Positions 63,728 to 64,000 of a stretch of 64,000 nucleotides of DNA are shown here, piece by piece; position 1 is the stretch's first letter, and the number at the start of each line of letters is the position of its first letter. The stretch spans positions 124,001 through 188,000 of the forward strand of contig NZ_JAUFQV010000025.1 of the NCBI RefSeq assembly GCF_030409945.1, in the 5' to 3' direction. The DNA is from Vibrio tapetis subsp. quintayensis. Lineage in GTDB: Bacteria; Pseudomonadota; Gammaproteobacteria; Enterobacterales; Vibrionaceae. Below the pieces are notes generated by a model. It saw nothing but the letters and a program-made list of their open reading frames with translations, had not been told where the DNA came from and searched no databases. The translations under genes were made by a program, and so were the position numbers.

Positions 63728-64000
63728 TTAAGCCAAAACGGCTTTAATTTTATTGTTATCTGTTGAGCTATTATTGTGCATTGAGCTTGGAATAGGGCTC
63801 CGCTTTCCTGCGCCCGTTTGAATCACTTGTATCAAATTTTGTGCGAGCGTTGTTGCCCAAAATTCACCGGCTAACGTGAGTTCAACATAATCTTCACTTA
63901 GTTTAATCAAGCCATTTTGGTGCCATGCTATAAAGAGTGGCTGCAATCTTTCAAAAAATGCTTTTTGAGCAACGGTATTTAACCCTTTTCTGGAGAGAAC
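63728..64000 (-). CDS. hutW: Anaerobic haem-degrading radical-SAM protein HutW, C-terminal part
   Basis: The last 90 codons of a gene that runs past the window edge. The C-terminal part (LIKLSEDYVELTLAGEFWATTL) is of the HemN-like ChuW/HutW family, which opens haem without oxygen by radical-SAM chemistry. The identity rests partly on its place just before hutX and hutZ. The catalytic N-terminus lies outside. Confidence 0.85.
   Translation of the reverse strand, partial: VLSRKGLNTVAQKAFFERLQPLFIAWHQNGLIKLSEDYVELTLAGEFWATTLAQNLIQVIQTGAGKRSPIPSSMHNNSSTDNNKIKAVLA

Overview
The window is a gene-dense stretch of a Vibrio chromosome, most likely the smaller chromosome 2. The best markers are a CAI-1 quorum-sensing pair (cqsA/cqsS, tail to tail), a haem uptake cluster (hutW-hutX-hutZ-hutA), FabV enoyl reductase, a Uhp sugar-phosphate locus, an orphan acetate kinase and many c-di-GMP proteins. 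Every coding region looks like ordinary core or accessory chromosome. I see no insertion sequence, prophage, integron cassette, CRISPR array, rRNA or tRNA.

Layout. 1-5,000: a GGDEF protein cut by the window edge, a REC-GGDEF regulator, an unknown acidic protein, an OmpA-family protein and a chemotaxis receptor. 5,000-9,130: a leftward cobQ-modA-modB-modC operon. 9,290-12,260: small envelope proteins, a lipoprotein of the retropepsin-like 'zinc protease' family and an aromatic aminotransferase. 12,350-15,100: the anaerobic ribonucleotide reductase operon nrdD-nrdG, with two NrdR boxes and an FNR box that fit a class II FNR promoter. 15,200-23,000: a secreted nuclease/phosphatase, an FAD oxidoreductase, the ybbP-ybbA exporter divergent from tesA, and fabV. 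23,200-30,950: a GAF-GGDEF-EAL protein, an ABC-class ATPase, an overlooked 31-residue membrane protein, a cytosolic-looking 5'-nucleotidase and a YbjD-type OLD/TOPRIM protein followed by an 8-bp tandem repeat. 31,000-36,100: a DUF1097 protein, a LysR regulator, a FocA-CBS fusion, YceI with cytochrome b561, and a DUF2164 protein. 36,370-45,500: an unknown protein, two paralogous stand-alone EAL proteins, uhpT-uhpA-uhpB-uhpC and the rbgA GTPase. 45,550-49,500: a YeiR-type metal GTPase with a structured leader or small-RNA candidate upstream, the ClcA antiporter and a TehA/SLAC1 channel-like protein. 49,700-56,300: cqsA, cqsS, ackA and a GGDEF-EAL protein. 56,370-64,000: an outer-membrane protein, phhA-phhB behind a TyrR-like box and a C10 tract, an ABC exporter, and the hut genes.

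How the genes fit together: anaerobic life is served by nrdDG, FocA and molybdate uptake for molybdoenzymes; host or surface life by haem use, hexose-phosphate uptake, quorum sensing and six c-di-GMP proteins. The points most worth checking are the four-hairpin RNA upstream of yeiR, the internal ribosome-binding site inside focA-CBS, the 31-residue membrane protein, a LacI/PurR-like palindrome inside the 5'-nucleotidase gene, the octamer repeat, and the ligand-pocket residues of CqsS. I did not find one large undescribed system, and do not claim one.
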